Of a DNA stretch of 64,000 nt, positions 63,260-64,000 are shown one piece after another; the first letter of the stretch is position 1, and the number at the start of each line of letters is the position of its first letter. The DNA lies in the NCBI GenBank assembly GCA_017643215.1, contig JAEPNV010000004.1, positions 1 through 64,000 of the forward strand. Reading direction: 5' to 3'. A program made the position numbers and the translations under genes. The notes under the pieces are model-generated. The model searched no databases and had not been told where the DNA came from. It worked only from the letters and a program-made list of their open reading frames with translations. The stretch is from Roseibium sp. GTDB lineage: Bacteria > Pseudomonadota > Alphaproteobacteria > Rhizobiales > Stappiaceae.

Positions 63260-64000
63260 ACTGCTGCTTCCCTTGGTAAAGGACCGGTTTGGTTTTCGGG
63301 CGTGTCCGCACCCGGTCGATGTGCGGGCTTGGAGGAGCGGCCGAAGCCAGGCTCCCCGGATTGCGAATAGGAAACGGTGGCGGCGACCAGCGCATCCAGA
63401 CTGTCGATGGCCGGTGCGATCCGTTCGATGTCCCGGCCAAGAAGCGAGAACTCGCTGCAGCCGATCAGGATGATGTCCGCCCCGGCGCTGTGAAGCGTAC
63501 GCGCGCCGGCGAGGACCGTTTTGCGCGCATTGGGATCGGTCCCATTGCACTTGAGCCGTTTGATCGCCGACAGCAGTTGGTCCTGATTGTCAGAATAAAT
63601 CGGGGTGAGGCCGCGCTCGGAAAGGGGCGCTTCGAATACACCCGTCAGTTTTACCGCCGGCGAGGCAAGTATTCCCACACAGGCGCGCGGCGTTTTCCCG
63701 GCGATGACCGCCGCGGTGATGTCCATCATCGACAAGAAAGGAATGCTCACCGCGTCCTGAATGGCGGCCGCATAGGCGTGCGCGGTGTTGCACGGCATGA
63801 CCAGCGCAGCGGCGCCGGCGTCTTCGAGGCGCATGGCCATTTGCTTGAGGACCGGGGCCGGATCGGGGTCCTTTTTTTCGATCAGCGCGGCAATCCGCGA
63901 CGGGACCTGCGGATTTTGATCGACCAGAAGCGGGATGTGGTCGGCGTCGTCCCGGACATCAACAGCGGCAAGGACCCGCTGCATGAAGAGGAGCGTCGCT
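63256..64000 (-). CDS. Aspartate/glutamate racemase family protein (5' end outside window)
   Basis: The visible 248 residues include ATLLFMQRVL at the window edge, which matches the family start (GxGPxATxxF...), so the gene begins beyond base 64000. The two catalytic cysteines are in VMPCNTAHAY and LIGCSEFSLL. It interconverts D/L aspartate or related amino acids. It overlaps proX by four bases, so racemase and solute transporter are one operon; the metabolic link is not obvious. Confidence 0.9.
   Translation of the reverse strand, partial: ATLLFMQRVLAAVDVRDDADHIPLLVDQNPQVPSRIAALIEKKDPDPAPVLKQMAMRLEDAGAAALVMPCNTAHAYAAAIQDAVSIPFLSMMDITAAVIAGKTPRACVGILASPAVKLTGVFEAPLSERGLTPIYSDNQDQLLSAIKRLKCNGTDPNARKTVLAGARTLHSAGADIILIGCSEFSLLGRDIERIAPAIDSLDALVAATVSYSQSGEPGFGRSSKPAHRPGADTPENQTGPLPREAAV

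Overview
The window looks like chromosomal DNA of a free-living, probably marine or soil alphaproteobacterium, most likely of the Hyphomicrobiales (Rhizobiales)/Stappiaceae type. The evidence is its high G+C coding style, a GTTC-N7-GTTC SOS box in front of mmcB, a perfect TTAA-N7-TTAAC CtrA-type box, a Mur/Fur-type TGCAAAT-N-ATTCGCA box in front of sitABCD, xylFHG with a single-domain XylG, and preTA pyrimidine reduction genes. This lineage call is inference, not a database result.

Layout. 1-670: 3' end of an rRNA operon (structured 23S-5S spacer, 5S rRNA, terminator). 700-6150: a pyrimidine-use locus with an NMT1/THI5-like binding protein at one end and preT-preA at the other, each preceded by a RutR-like dyad; an adhP gene lies between. 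The leader of the binding-protein gene folds as competing hairpins ending in a T9 terminator. 6300-9813: a small membrane protein with a CtrA box, then a di-haem oxidoreductase and an ASPIC/UnbV-FG-GAP protein, translationally coupled to a ROK regulator. 9810-17555: xylose module (xylR, xylFHG, xylB, xylA). 17642-21703: trehalose module otsB-GH15-otsA. 21684-24025: DNA-repair group (SOS box, mmcB, photolyase, DUF2256). 24726-28960: sulfur operon (two YeeE/YedE halves, persulfide dioxygenase-like protein, TIGR01244 protein, SulP).

29107-35507: DedA-PAP2-LssY fusion, two-domain polyphosphate:AMP phosphotransferase, aminotransferase, N-formylglutamate amidohydrolase-like protein. 35522-40051: FAD oxidoreductase, glutaryl-CoA dehydrogenase with a divergent LysR gene, lipid kinase. 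40280-44812: glycan-decoration genes (sulfotransferase, methyltransferases, GT4, GT2). 44933-45630: lipoprotein and ICMT-like methyltransferase. 45834-55255: a fatty/branched acyl-CoA catabolic region, with five tightly packed plus-strand genes facing three minus-strand genes. 55406-59180: Mur-box-controlled sitABCD Mn/Fe transporter. 59350-59592: a decayed histidinol-dehydrogenase-family fragment. 59593-64000: betaine/choline-type ABC transporter with a racemase gene that runs off the window.

I see no insertion sequence, prophage, CRISPR array or tRNA gene. Most modules are familiar. The less ordinary signals are the pyrimidine-locus leader and paired operators, the regulator-coupled di-haem/ASPIC pair, the SOS-headed photolyase group and the GH15 enzyme inside a trehalose-synthesis cluster.
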